Source: CAZYAK01 sp964645935
GTDB lineage: Bacteria; Patescibacteriota; Gracilibacteria; Peribacterales; Peribacteraceae
NCBI GenBank assembly: GCA_964645935.1
Contig: CAZYAK010000035.1
Span: 1-14,627, forward strand
Length of the DNA: 14,627 nt
Direction: 5' to 3'
Numbering within the stretch: position 1 is the first letter of the stretch; every line of letters starts with the position of its first letter. Shown piece by piece: positions 6,389 to 13,561 of this stretch. The notes beneath the pieces were generated by a model that was not told the DNA's origin, made no database searches, and saw nothing but the letters and a program-made list of their open reading frames with translations. The translations under genes and the position numbers were made by a program.

Positions 6389-6931
6389 ATGGCCTACGGC
6401 ACCATCATCCCCAACCTCATCATCGATGGCCGACCCGCTCCATACGGGGTCGTCAACGAGCGCGCGGTGCGCGCCACCGCGGGCATCATGTTCCTCATCG
6501 GCGTGATCACCTTCTTCGTTATCCAGTCCACGGGCAACTCCGCGCCCCTCATGGTGGTAGTGCCGCTGTTCTGGCTGGACTTCTTTCTGAAGACGGCGCT
6601 TGGACCGCAGTACAGCCTGTTCGGCGTGGCCGGGCGCTGGGCAACGATGCGTCAGAAGCCCGAGTGGGTGGGTGCCGCGCAGAAGCGCTTCGCGTGGAGC
6701 ATTGGACTCACGCTGTCCAGCGTCATGCTCGTGTCCGCTGTGTTCCTGCAGGTGCGGGGGGTGCTGCCGCTAGCCATCTGCCTCACCTGCCTCACGTTCA
6801 TGTGGATGGAATCTGCGCTCGGCATCTGCGCGGGCTGCGCGATGTACGCCTGGCTGCGGCGCAGGGGGATTATCCCCCACGCCGAACACCAGCCGGCCTG
6901 CCCCGGAGGCGCGTGCGCAATGCCCCGTTGA
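6389..6931 (+). CDS. DUF4395 family membrane protein
   Basis: A 180-aa integral membrane protein of the DUF4395 type: VNERAVRATAGI (22-33) opens the first hydrophobic hairpin, LDFFLK lies at 63-68, KRFAWSIG (99-106) starts the second pair of helices, and C-L-T-C (131-134) and GICAGC (145-150) lie in the last helical region. The short tail adds Cys171 and Cys176 (CPGGAC). The paired cysteines suggest metal or sulfur-species handling. The preceding gene is a CsoR-family repressor and the two almost certainly form one operon, so this is probably the regulated effector. The transported or modified substrate is not known. Confidence 0.85.
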   Translation: MAYGTIIPNLIIDGRPAPYGVVNERAVRATAGIMFLIGVITFFVIQSTGNSAPLMVVVPLFWLDFFLKTALGPQYSLFGVAGRWATMRQKPEWVGAAQKRFAWSIGLTLSSVMLVSAVFLQVRGVLPLAICLTCLTFMWMESALGICAGCAMYAWLRRRGIIPHAEHQPACPGGACAMPR

Positions 6932-6949
6932 TGGCGCTGACGGCCGGGA

Positions 6950-7390
6950 TCACTTCCGGGCACTCGCCCCCACACCCACCAGACCGGGATGCTTTTCCGC
7001 GAGCTTCAGGACCTTCTTGAGCGCATCCAGGTCCACATCCTCCAGCCGTGTGAAGCGGATGCAACTCTTCCCCACGCTCACCTTCTTTCCCAACTCCTTC
7101 CGGTGGGTCTCCGCGAGGTACTTGCCATCCACCACTGAGCACACGTAGAGGCTGACGTACTGCTTCTGGTTGGCCAGTGCAATGACCGGCCATTCGACCA
7201 TTTCCTTCTTCGCATTCTTGTACGGGAACGAACCGTACCCAAGCATGTTGGCGGCGAAGTGGGGCCTAAGGGACGGGGTCGCCTTCTGGATGAACGCATG
7301 CAAAAACCGCACCATCTCCTGCCGCTCAGACGGAACGGCGGCGAGGTACTCCTCCACGGTCTTCGCTGGAGTGGCCTTGAACATGTTCAT
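6950..7390 (-). CDS. DUF1801 (YdhG-like) family protein
   Basis: A 146-aa cytosolic protein of the DUF1801 family. It has an N-terminal AKTVEEYLAAVP (9-20), the helix 23-37, the core PHFAANMLGYGSFPY (43-57) with the following EWPVIALANQKQYVSLYV (66-83), and a C-terminal RLEDVDLDALKKVLKLA (115-131). I place the start at ATG 7390, where homology begins; ATG 7384 is also possible. The frame is open further upstream to 7573, but that extension does not look like protein and crosses the divergent promoter. TACTAT (7417-7412 on this strand) may be the -10, leaving a short untranslated leader. The gene converges on the DUF4395 gene with an 18-nt gap. Confidence 0.85.
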   Translation of the reverse strand: MNMFKATPAKTVEEYLAAVPSERQEMVRFLHAFIQKATPSLRPHFAANMLGYGSFPYKNAKKEMVEWPVIALANQKQYVSLYVCSVVDGKYLAETHRKELGKKVSVGKSCIRFTRLEDVDLDALKKVLKLAEKHPGLVGVGASARK

Positions 7391-7482
7391 GAGGGTTCGG
7401 GGAAGGGTCTCATAGTAGCAGAGACACGGAATCCCCGTCCGCGGCGTCCCGTGTGTGGGTCCAGTGCGCTGCGCCCATTGGG

Positions 7483-7488
7483 TATACT
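7483..7488 (+). promoter_or_regulatory. -10 element of the DUF4256 gene
   Basis: TATACT (5 of 6 consensus) lies 45 nt before ATG 7534 in the divergent gap between the DUF1801 and DUF4256 genes. It would give an RNA leader of about 40 nt. An in-frame GTG at 7501 could instead be a near-leaderless start. Confidence 0.4.
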
Positions 7489-7533
7489 GGATGATGCCGT
7501 GTGGCATGTTGTCTCCCCTTCCCGATCTCCACC

Positions 7534-8103
7534 ATGAACAAGAGCACAGGATCATCCACGAAGCTCCCGACACCTCAGCGTGAAATCCTTCTCAAGACCC
7601 TCAAGGCCCGCTTCGAGAAGCATGAGGATCGTCATGTGGGCATCGCGTGGGCCACGGTCGAGGCCAAGCTAGAAGCAAACCCGCAGGCGCTCTGGTCACT
7701 TTGGCAGATGGAGGAGACGGGCGGCGAGCCGGATGTGATTGGCAAGGAAAAGGACGGGATCCTCTTCTGCGATTGCTCACCGCAGAGTCCCGAGGGCCGA
7801 AGGAGCTGCTGCTTCGATGGCCTGGCGCTGCGATCGCGAAAAGAGCACAAGCCCAAGCACAGTGCCACGGAAACGGCGGAAGCCATGGGCATCGAACTCC
7901 TCTCGGAAGAGGCGTACCGGCGACTCCAGGCGCTTGGAGAGTTCGACACAACGACTTCGAGTTGGGTGCAGACCCCTCCCGCTATTCGCAGGCTCGGAGG
8001 CGCGCTCTTCTGTGATCGCCGGTACGGCACAGTGTTTACGTACCACAACGGTGCAGAGTCGTACTACGCGGCGCGGGGGTTCCGCGGGATGCTCAAGGTC
8101 TGA
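7534..8103 (+). CDS. DUF4256 family protein
   Basis: A 189-aa soluble protein with the strongly conserved DUF4256 features: LKARFE (23-28), RHVGIAW (33-39), MEETGGEPDVIG (59-70), FCDCSPQSPEGRRSCCFD (78-95), MGIELLSEEAYR (118-129) and a C-terminal block LGGALFCDRRYGTVFTYHNGA (154-174) then YYAARGFRG (177-185). The conserved Cys, Asp, His and Arg residues suggest an enzyme, but no activity is known to me. ATG 7534 matches the usual N-terminus; GTG 7501 would add 11 atypical residues. The next gene's promoter begins directly after its stop. Confidence 0.88.
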   Translation: MNKSTGSSTKLPTPQREILLKTLKARFEKHEDRHVGIAWATVEAKLEANPQALWSLWQMEETGGEPDVIGKEKDGILFCDCSPQSPEGRRSCCFDGLALRSRKEHKPKHSATETAEAMGIELLSEEAYRRLQALGEFDTTTSSWVQTPPAIRRLGGALFCDRRYGTVFTYHNGAESYYAARGFRGMLKV

Positions 8104-8127
8104 CATCGTGCGGTGGCCCACTCCCCG

Positions 8128-8133
8128 TATACT
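8128..8133 (+). promoter_or_regulatory. -10 element (leaderless) of the second DUF1801-like gene
   Basis: TATACT ends 6 nt before ATG 8140, so the expected transcription start coincides with the start codon. No -35 at normal spacing is clear; CTGACA (8100-8105) is 22 nt away. Confidence 0.5.
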
Positions 8134-8139
8134 CCACCC

Positions 8140-8532
8140 ATGCAGAAAGATACTCGTGCCTACCACGACGCGCTCGCTCCGGAGGACGGCGCCATCTGCG
8201 ACGCGCTCTTCGCGGAGATCACCAAGGGTCTGCCCGAGGCCGAGTGCAGAATCTGGCACCGGCATCCCGTGTGGTTCCTGCAGGGGAACCCTATTGTGGG
8301 TTACCACAAGCTCAAGGACTGCGTGCGGCTGCTCTTCTGGAGCGGGCAATCGTTCGAGGAGAAGGGACTCACCGAGGAAGGTAGCTTTACGGCGGCGGGG
8401 GCGCGCTACGTTTCCGCAGACGAGATCGACACCAAGGCGCTGGCCCGCTGGCTCCGGAAATCACGCGAGATCCAGTGGGACTACGCGAACATCGTGAAGC
8501 GCAAAGGCCGGCTGGAGAGGAGGACTCCTTAG
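8140..8532 (+). CDS. DUF1801-like small soluble protein
   Basis: A 130-aa protein of the DUF1801/YdhG-like fold: an N-terminal helix followed by CRIWHRHPVWFLQGNPIVGY (36-55, equivalent to the conserved core of the family), then KDCVRLLFWSGQSFEEKGL (59-77) and a C-terminal VSADEIDTKALARWLRKS (91-108). It is clearly different in sequence from the other DUF1801 gene of the window. The start is placed at ATG 8140, 6 nt after TATACT; an in-frame GTG 8113 lies upstream of that promoter element and is unlikely. No membrane or secretion signal is present and the function is unknown. Confidence 0.8.
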   Translation: MQKDTRAYHDALAPEDGAICDALFAEITKGLPEAECRIWHRHPVWFLQGNPIVGYHKLKDCVRLLFWSGQSFEEKGLTEEGSFTAAGARYVSADEIDTKALARWLRKSREIQWDYANIVKRKGRLERRTP

Positions 8533-8566
8533 GCGGCAGGCGCTAGCGGCAGGGCTCCGGGAGTAG

Positions 8567-8594
8567 TTGACAAAATACGTGATTTTTTCATAAT
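8567..8594 (+). promoter_or_regulatory. Near-consensus promoter of the deiminase-fold gene
   Basis: A perfect TTGACA (8567-8572), a 16-nt spacer and CATAAT (8589-8594, 5 of 6) end 8 nt before ATG 8603. It is the strongest promoter in the window by consensus match, and the transcript should be leaderless or nearly so. Confidence 0.7.
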
Positions 8595-8602
8595 ACGCTT
8601 CT

Positions 8603-9655
8603 ATGCGCTTCAGCCCTGAGGGAATCGCCGAGGTCGAGCCCGTCACGCCCCATGCGCGCGACGAGTTTGGGACGCTGAAGACCGCCATCGTGTGTGCGTT
8701 TGGATCGGCGAAGATGTTCTCGCGGGTCTACGGGGGCTCCGCGGAAGACGCGCAGGCCATGATGCGGTCTTCGCTCGCCCCGTCCGACGCCGGCGCTCAC
8801 GCGGAGCTGCTCGAGACACTGGACCGCCGCGGCGTACGCCTCGTGCATCCGCATCCTCCCAACACCCCGCTGACAACGGACACGGTGACACGTTGGGTGG
8901 GCGACGATATCTATACGCGCGACTTCCTGGGAGTGGTGGACGAGATGGCCATTCTCACAAAGGTGATCCATTTCCGGAACCACAACCGCGTGCGCTACGA
9001 GACCATCCTTCGCGCCATCCCAAAGACGAACCAGGCGACACTGGAGAGTGGCGCATTTAGCTGGGGTAACGCGCTGCTGCACGGGGACGCGGTGCTCACG
9101 AGCCTCCCTCATCACGACTACTTTACGGACATCGCGCCACACGTGACGGCCGATTGTCTGCACGAGGAGCTCACCGTATTCCAGGATAAGGCGGCTGGCA
9201 TCCGCGGTATGGACGCGCTGCTGCGCGAGAGCGGTTCCGTGCGAAAGCTCCTCACCATCCCGATGAACTCCAACGGCGATCTCGATTGCGCGATAGCGCC
9301 CCTCCCCCGAAGACAGCGCACGGATCCGCGGCGCGTGCTCCTCATGGCTCCAGAATTCCATACCGATGCGGAGGGCCTCCTACGGAGCCAGTTCGACGAA
9401 CTGATCCCCGTGCAGGACTCGCTCCAGACGCTGCCGTGCAACCTGTTGTGGCTGGATCCGGAGACGCCGATTATTGCCACAGAGGCCCGACGGACGCGCA
9501 TACTACTACGCTTACTGGGTTTCAATCCCATCGTCCTGCCGCTCGGCAGCCTGGTGGAACAAAACCACACGGGGAGCGGAGAAGCGGGCAGCCCCGGTGG
9601 TTGGCGCTGCATGACAGGCACACTCGTGCGGGCGGACGACTACATGGGTGGCTGA
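8603..9655 (+). CDS. Amidinotransferase / arginine-deiminase-fold protein, catalytic His replaced
   Basis: A 350-aa protein of the guanidine-modifying superfamily (arginine deiminase, dimethylarginine hydrolase, glycine amidinotransferase), which uses a Cys nucleophile with His and acidic partners. Visible landmarks: DEFGTLKTAIV (20-30), YTRDF with Asp107, TLESG with Glu148 and a C-terminal GGWRCMT with Cys336 at the expected nucleophile position. The usual H-x-D motif reads NGDLDC (224-229): the second Asp (228) is kept but the His position is Asp226. The enzyme may have changed chemistry, use another His (HH at 170-171 is close to the middle of the chain) or be inactive. It is a single gene with its own strong promoter and there is no arginine-pathway neighbour. 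The start follows from promoter spacing. Confidence 0.78.
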   Translation: MRFSPEGIAEVEPVTPHARDEFGTLKTAIVCAFGSAKMFSRVYGGSAEDAQAMMRSSLAPSDAGAHAELLETLDRRGVRLVHPHPPNTPLTTDTVTRWVGDDIYTRDFLGVVDEMAILTKVIHFRNHNRVRYETILRAIPKTNQATLESGAFSWGNALLHGDAVLTSLPHHDYFTDIAPHVTADCLHEELTVFQDKAAGIRGMDALLRESGSVRKLLTIPMNSNGDLDCAIAPLPRRQRTDPRRVLLMAPEFHTDAEGLLRSQFDELIPVQDSLQTLPCNLLWLDPETPIIATEARRTRILLRLLGFNPIVLPLGSLVEQNHTGSGEAGSPGGWRCMTGTLVRADDYMGG

Positions 9656-9753
9656 TCGCGCCTGAGAGCTCTCTGCGTTCGTGTGCAGCGGTTCGCGATG
9701 CTCGGCGGAGTTGGACGTGTTGAACGCGCAGAGGCTCACAACGAGACGGCGAC

Positions 9754-9777
9754 GAAGCCCCTGAGGAGGGCTGCTTC
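9754..9777. other. Hairpin in a 240-bp gap
   Basis: GAAGC (9754-9758) pairs with GCTTC (9773-9777), and CCC/GGG pairs inside with a 2-nt bulge and a 6-nt loop. It lies 98 nt after the deiminase-fold gene, without a T-tract, so a terminator role is uncertain. The rest of 9656-9859 shows no gene I can support. Confidence 0.3.
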
Positions 9778-9859
9778 AAGGTAGGTCATTCGGGCCGGAT
9801 GCCAGAATATGACGTGTTTTTGCCTATTGCCATTCCCGTTCCTCTGGCGAACTGGACCT

Positions 9860-9887
9860 TTGACATACACATGCTCAAATGTATGAT
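9860..9887 (+). promoter_or_regulatory. Promoter of the Cx6C-repeat secreted protein gene
   Basis: TTGACA (9860-9865), a 16-nt spacer and TATGAT (9882-9887) end 8 nt before ATG 9896. The spacer region also holds a short inverted repeat (ATACA 9866-9870... TGTAT near 9880-9884) that could be an operator. A leaderless transcript is implied. Confidence 0.65.
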
Positions 9888-9895
9888 TTGCCGCC

Positions 9896-11707
9896 ATGCT
9901 CTCATTGACGAACGTGCTCCGCGCGCGTGCCCTCTCCATCGTGCTGCCGCTGGTCATTGGGCTCTGCGCCCTGCCATGTGCGAGGGCGCTCGCCGCGCCC
10001 GGAGATCTGCTCATCCTCACAACAGCGACCGCAGACACGCAGAACGTCCTCGAGGCCATCCAGCAGGCAAGCGGTGAAGCCACACAGGACCTGCGTGCGA
10101 CGCTCTCGGCAACCACGGACGTGGTGAACACTCAGACCTTCACACCGGAAGTCGTTGTGCAGATCACCCAGGAATGCCCCTCTGGCGACTCCGTCTGCAT
10201 CCAGCACGCGGCCGCCTCTCTTACGGTCAGTGCCATCCAGGCCGTAACGGCAAGCGCCTCCGATCTCCTCACTGTGTCCCAGCAGGCGGTGTCCGGGGAC
10301 CAGTCGGTCACGCTTACCGGCTCCGCCCTCACCTCCGTCATCGCCGAGCAGACGCTCGCCCCTCGCATCGTGCTGGACGTCTCGCAGGACTGTGCCACGG
10401 GCCTCGGGGCCTGCGTCCAGAGCGCGCTGCCGGTCATCTCGGTCCTCGCGCAGCAGATTATCGACGCGAGTGCGACGAACGTGGTCGACGTCACGCAGGA
10501 GATGACGTCTGGTGACTCGCAGAACGCGGACATCACCGTCGAGGCGTCCACCGAGGTGCTGGCACGGCAAATTGTGACGCCGACGGCGCTCGTGACTCTC
10601 GTGCAGACGTGCAAGGTCAACACGGGCCTCTGCATCCAGAGCGCCCGGTCGCTTATGGAGGTCCTCGCGGAGCAGGTAGTGCACGCACAGTCCACAAACG
10701 AGATATCCCTCGAGCAGACGGGCGCCACCAACCAGGAGGCGGTCGTGGCGTCGGGTACCCATACCGTGATTGAAGGCCTGCAGGAGGTACTCGCGTCCAC
10801 GACGATCGTCGTGGAACAACAGTGCGACGTGACGCAGGGGCTCTGCATCCAATCCTACAACGGGCGCCAGACGTTCGTATTCACGGACGGCGAGACCGTG
10901 GAAACCGGTGACTACGTCGGCGTACTCGACGAACACGCCCTGGACGAGACATTCGACCGCACGACGGTGGCGATGGTTGCGATGGGCACGTGCCCGTCCG
11001 GAGAGGGCAGCTGCCCACGCGTGCAGCGCCTGATCGACTGGCTCTTTGGGCCTGAGCCCTCCCTACCGGCGCCCTCCGCGCCTTCCGCGGATAGGCAAGG
11101 GCACTCCATGAAGCGCGGCCACGAGACCAATGTCATGAATGGCATCATCCGCTTCGCAGCGAGCCGCAACCGCCAGGGATACCTCCCCTCTCCGGCGTTC
11201 GGCGGGGGGGACGCAGTGTTGGACGAGTACGCACTGTCGGTCGTCTGCTCGGTGCGCTCGCGCATTGCAGACGCGGAGGACCGCGACGCTCTGTCGGCAT
11301 GGGCCGCGACGGAGATCGCCGATGCCACCGGCGCGGATGAGGCCGCGGTAGCCGGGGCTCTCGAGGATGCGTCCATGTGCCCCGAAGCGGAAATTCTGGT
11401 CAAGGCCCCGCGCACGATCCAGCTGGTCGCGTTCCCCATCGACGAACAGGGTCCGGTCTCGAGCAACGATCTCTGGAACGCGTGCATCCGCGGCGAGTAC
11501 GTCTCGTACCCTGACATCCTCTCCAACCAAGACCGCGATCCGCACACAAACCGCCCCCGCAGCTGCGGCGACTACCACATGAAGGACGAATGGACACACC
11601 CGGACCTCGGTATCCGGTTTACGTGGGATCCCACAAAAAACCTGCTCGTCCTGCCGAGCGGCTACCTCGCGATGACTTTGGATCGCGAGATCGCGATGGC
11701 GCCGTGA
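9896..11707 (+). CDS. Large exported protein with Cx6C repeats, family unknown
   Basis: A 603-aa protein with an N-terminal signal peptide (basic RARA, hydrophobic 13-25, cleavage near ARALAA-AP, 29-35). Residues about 64-350 consist of four imperfect repeats of 71-73 residues, rich in Val, Thr, Ser, Gln and Ala. Each is centred on V-x-Q-x-C-x6-C-(I/V)-Q (Cys pairs 94/101, 166/173, 239/246, 310/317). A fifth Cx6C pair (366/373) follows at a shorter spacing. A Pro/Ser/Ala linker (386-398) leads to a different C-terminal domain (about 410-603) with scattered Cys and a Trp/Asp-rich end. The alternating pattern suggests a beta-rich, disulfide-stabilised surface or secreted protein. The start follows from promoter spacing and the signal peptide. 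I recognise no family. Confidence 0.8.
   Translation: MLSLTNVLRARALSIVLPLVIGLCALPCARALAAPGDLLILTTATADTQNVLEAIQQASGEATQDLRATLSATTDVVNTQTFTPEVVVQITQECPSGDSVCIQHAAASLTVSAIQAVTASASDLLTVSQQAVSGDQSVTLTGSALTSVIAEQTLAPRIVLDVSQDCATGLGACVQSALPVISVLAQQIIDASATNVVDVTQEMTSGDSQNADITVEASTEVLARQIVTPTALVTLVQTCKVNTGLCIQSARSLMEVLAEQVVHAQSTNEISLEQTGATNQEAVVASGTHTVIEGLQEVLASTTIVVEQQCDVTQGLCIQSYNGRQTFVFTDGETVETGDYVGVLDEHALDETFDRTTVAMVAMGTCPSGEGSCPRVQRLIDWLFGPEPSLPAPSAPSADRQGHSMKRGHETNVMNGIIRFAASRNRQGYLPSPAFGGGDAVLDEYALSVVCSVRSRIADAEDRDALSAWAATEIADATGADEAAVAGALEDASMCPEAEILVKAPRTIQLVAFPIDEQGPVSSNDLWNACIRGEYVSYPDILSNQDRDPHTNRPRSCGDYHMKDEWTHPDLGIRFTWDPTKNLLVLPSGYLAMTLDREIAMAP
10085..10945 (+). repeat. Four protein-level tandem repeats (about 72 codons each)
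   Basis: The repeats are seen in the translation: Cys pairs recur every 72, 73 and 71 residues with the shared core Q-x-C-x6-C-(I/V)-Q. Unit boundaries set from the Cys are approximate (residues 64-135, 136-207, 208-280, 281-350). The DNA copies have diverged, which indicates an old internal duplication. Confidence 0.7.
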
Positions 11708-11779
11708 GACAGCTCGAGGTGCGTACGCGCCTTGGGATCCTCTGGTGGAAAATCATGGATCCGCGAGATCAATGCCGTT

Positions 11780-12268
11780 TCACTCTCCCCGCATCGCGTC
11801 CTGGATGATCCGCGCGATGCGATTGGGATGTGGAACAAGCGACACCGCAGCGAGCTTCGTCTCAAAGTAGAGCGTCCCGAAGTGGAGCAGGTTCTGGAGG
11901 AAGCCGTTTTTACGAGCTTCGACGGTCTTCATCTTCTCGAAGGAAATCTCCAGAATGTCCTCGTGGAAGATGAGGCGATACTGCACCCGCAGGAGCCGCC
12001 GATTGGTGATGATAATCCGGTCCAGCGACTCGCTGAGCAACGTCATGAACAACCAGTGAAACGTAACCAGAAACAGAAGCAACGCGACAAGATACACGCC
12101 GACCGACAGCCCCGCGTAGTGATGGGCCGTGATGCCGGCGAGCACGAAGAGGAGAAATGCGATGAGGAGCAGGAACAGCGAGACCAGCAGCGGCGTGACA
12201 TACTTCACCCAGTGCTCGTCGGTGACTTTCACCACGCGCTCGCCGAGATCGACGGAGGAAGTAGACAT
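11780..12268 (-). CDS. Two-TM bacterial PH-domain (bPH2-like) membrane protein
   Basis: A 162-aa protein. Two membrane helices (about 24-47 and 54-79) are followed by a cytoplasmic domain resembling bacterial PH_2/YdbS-type domains: DRIIITNRRLLRVQ (83-96), IFHEDILEISFEKMKTVEA (100-118), GFLQNLLHFGTLYFET (122-137) and a final PHPNRIARIIQDA (146-158). Such domains are membrane-associated and usually of unknown role. Its ATG lies 3 nt after the stop of the small membrane gene upstream, so the two are one operon and may form a complex. It converges on the Cx6C gene with 72 bp between stops, in which I see no clear terminator. Confidence 0.8.
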   Translation of the reverse strand: MSTSSVDLGERVVKVTDEHWVKYVTPLLVSLFLLLIAFLLFVLAGITAHHYAGLSVGVYLVALLLFLVTFHWLFMTLLSESLDRIIITNRRLLRVQYRLIFHEDILEISFEKMKTVEARKNGFLQNLLHFGTLYFETKLAAVSLVPHPNRIARIIQDAMRGE

Positions 12269-12271
12269 AGA

Positions 12272-12538
12272 TTACAAAAAGTGGGGCTGGAAGGCGAAGA
12301 CCGTTGCGCTCACTGCCGTCACGACGATGGTCAGGACCACATAGAGCGGCATGAGGATGCGCCCCGGCCGCCCCCATGCAGACTGGTCGCCGAGGTCGGC
12401 GAGGAGCAGGCGGTACTTCTCCGACTGGCTGCGGAAGATCTGGATATTCAGCAGCAAGAGCAGCAGCGAGAGCGCTTCTAGAGCCAGCACCGCGGCGAAC
12501 GAAGCGATCATCCCGGGGGAGCCGAGCACGTCTTGCAT
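12272..12538 (-). CDS. Small two-TM membrane protein
   Basis: An 88-aa protein with two hydrophobic helices (about 10-34, very Leu-rich, and 62-83) joined by a charged loop (36-60) containing Arg, Lys and Asp. I do not recognise the family. It is the first gene of a two-gene minus-strand operon with the PH-domain protein (3-nt spacing). The start is supported by TATACT 7 nt upstream; no Shine-Dalgarno is present. Its role is most likely tied to the PH-domain partner. Confidence 0.7.
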   Translation of the reverse strand: MQDVLGSPGMIASFAAVLALEALSLLLLLLNIQIFRSQSEKYRLLLADLGDQSAWGRPGRILMPLYVVLTIVVTAVSATVFAFQPHFL

Positions 12539-12545
12539 ATCCCCC

Positions 12546-12551
12546 AGTATA
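12546..12551 (-). promoter_or_regulatory. -10 element (leaderless) of the PH-domain operon
   Basis: TATACT on the minus strand ends 7 nt before ATG 12538. It is flanked by G-runs on the same strand. No clear -35 is visible. Confidence 0.5.
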
Positions 12552-12681
12552 CCCCTGGAGGCCAGGCCACCAGTCCGCCGCGCTTTCGCTCTTCCGCCCG
12601 AAACCGGCGGTAGAATCCGTCAAGCGCATCCCGCGGTGGTCCGAAGATAGATCTCATCACCGGATCGGACCGCGATCCTGG

Positions 12682-12687
12682 TATCAT
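12682..12687 (+). promoter_or_regulatory. -10 element ahead of the transposase-like gene
   Basis: TATCAT (5 of 6 consensus) lies 13 nt before ATG 12701. An earlier in-frame ATG (12686) overlaps this hexamer. This is why 12701 is taken as the start. The divergent gap 12552-12681 shows no other feature I can support. Confidence 0.4.
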
Positions 12688-12700
12688 GACCGTCCGTGGC

Positions 12701-13561
12701 ATGATTATCCCCTCCGAACCCATCCTGGCGGCGATCAGCGAGAAAGCGCGTTCCCACGCGCAGGATGGATCGCGCCACCTGTTGTGCCCGTCGTGCCGCG
12801 TCCGCACCCGCTTGTATGCCCTGAAAGACGGACGCAGGAAATGCGGCTCCTGCGGTGGGAAGTTCACCCCCTCTAAGAAGACGGATGCCGTGAAGCTGCG
12901 CCAAATCTCCGACCTCATCCTCTGCTTCTGCCTGAATTTCCCGGCGCGCCAGGCCTCGGATCTCACCTCGTACCGCTACCGCCTGGTGTCCGCCGTCTAT
13001 GGAGACATCCGGATTCTACTGGCGCGCCAGACACTCGTGCCCGGCAAGCTGGCGCTGCTCACCGCGGTCGAGCACTGCAACCGCGCCGTGCGAGAGAGCG
13101 ACTTCTGCCTGCGCTGCCGGGACCGTTTCGGGTGCAGGGGCAGGAAGAGCGGCGACAGCCCCGTGTTCGGCGTGAAGATCCTCGCTGGGGATCGCGTCTT
13201 TATCGATCCCCTGCAGGACGGCGAGGCCGACATGCGTCTGGGCAAGACCGCGGCGCGGTACGCCGGATACGCGGGGTTTATCTGTCGGGGACGATTCCAT
13301 CGCTTCGCGGACAACGGACGACCACAGGACGGCGCAGAACGCCTATGGGCCTGGATGCACGAGCGGCTCCGCAAGCACCACGGGATCTGGAAACGCAACG
13401 CTGGCCTCTACCTCAAGGAGCTGGAGTGGAAGTACAACAATCGCCTGCTCTCGACGGAGTCGCAAGCGCTGCAAATCGCGGACCTGTTGCCCGACGACTT
13501 CCTCGCGTCGTGGGCGGGAACTGCGCGCATCCGGCTGGATGTGGTCCAATCCGGTGCGTAG
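12701..13561 (+). CDS. IS1595/ISXO2-like transposase homologue, catalytic residues apparently lost
   Basis: A 286-aa protein with the architecture of IS1595 transposases: an N-terminal zinc ribbon (LLCPSCR, Cys29/32, and KCGSCGGKF, Cys48/51), a helical linker, and an ISXO2-like core with SPVFGVKI (153-160), HHGIWKR (226-232) and YLKELEWKYNNR (237-248). The family's active-site motifs look replaced. Where D-E-x-Y-F-G is expected there is RESDF (131-135), the second Asp motif before an aromatic is absent (about 182-191), and the H-x-N-x-x-E/W-x-x-x-K region reads QDGAERLWAWMHER (209-222). The frame is intact and no terminal inverted repeats were found, so it may be an exapted DNA-binding protein. 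An alternative start is ATG 12686. Confidence 0.75.
   Translation: MIIPSEPILAAISEKARSHAQDGSRHLLCPSCRVRTRLYALKDGRRKCGSCGGKFTPSKKTDAVKLRQISDLILCFCLNFPARQASDLTSYRYRLVSAVYGDIRILLARQTLVPGKLALLTAVEHCNRAVRESDFCLRCRDRFGCRGRKSGDSPVFGVKILAGDRVFIDPLQDGEADMRLGKTAARYAGYAGFICRGRFHRFADNGRPQDGAERLWAWMHERLRKHHGIWKRNAGLYLKELEWKYNNRLLSTESQALQIADLLPDDFLASWAGTARIRLDVVQSGA

Noticed and set aside
7391..7573. An N-terminal extension of the DUF1801 gene by 61 codons.
   Set aside because: The extra residues do not match the family and cross the divergent promoter and start of the DUF4256 gene.
12508..12657. A 49-codon minus-strand ORF before the small two-TM gene with a protein-like stretch.
   Set aside because: It covers the TATACT promoter and start of that gene in another frame, and has no start signal of its own.
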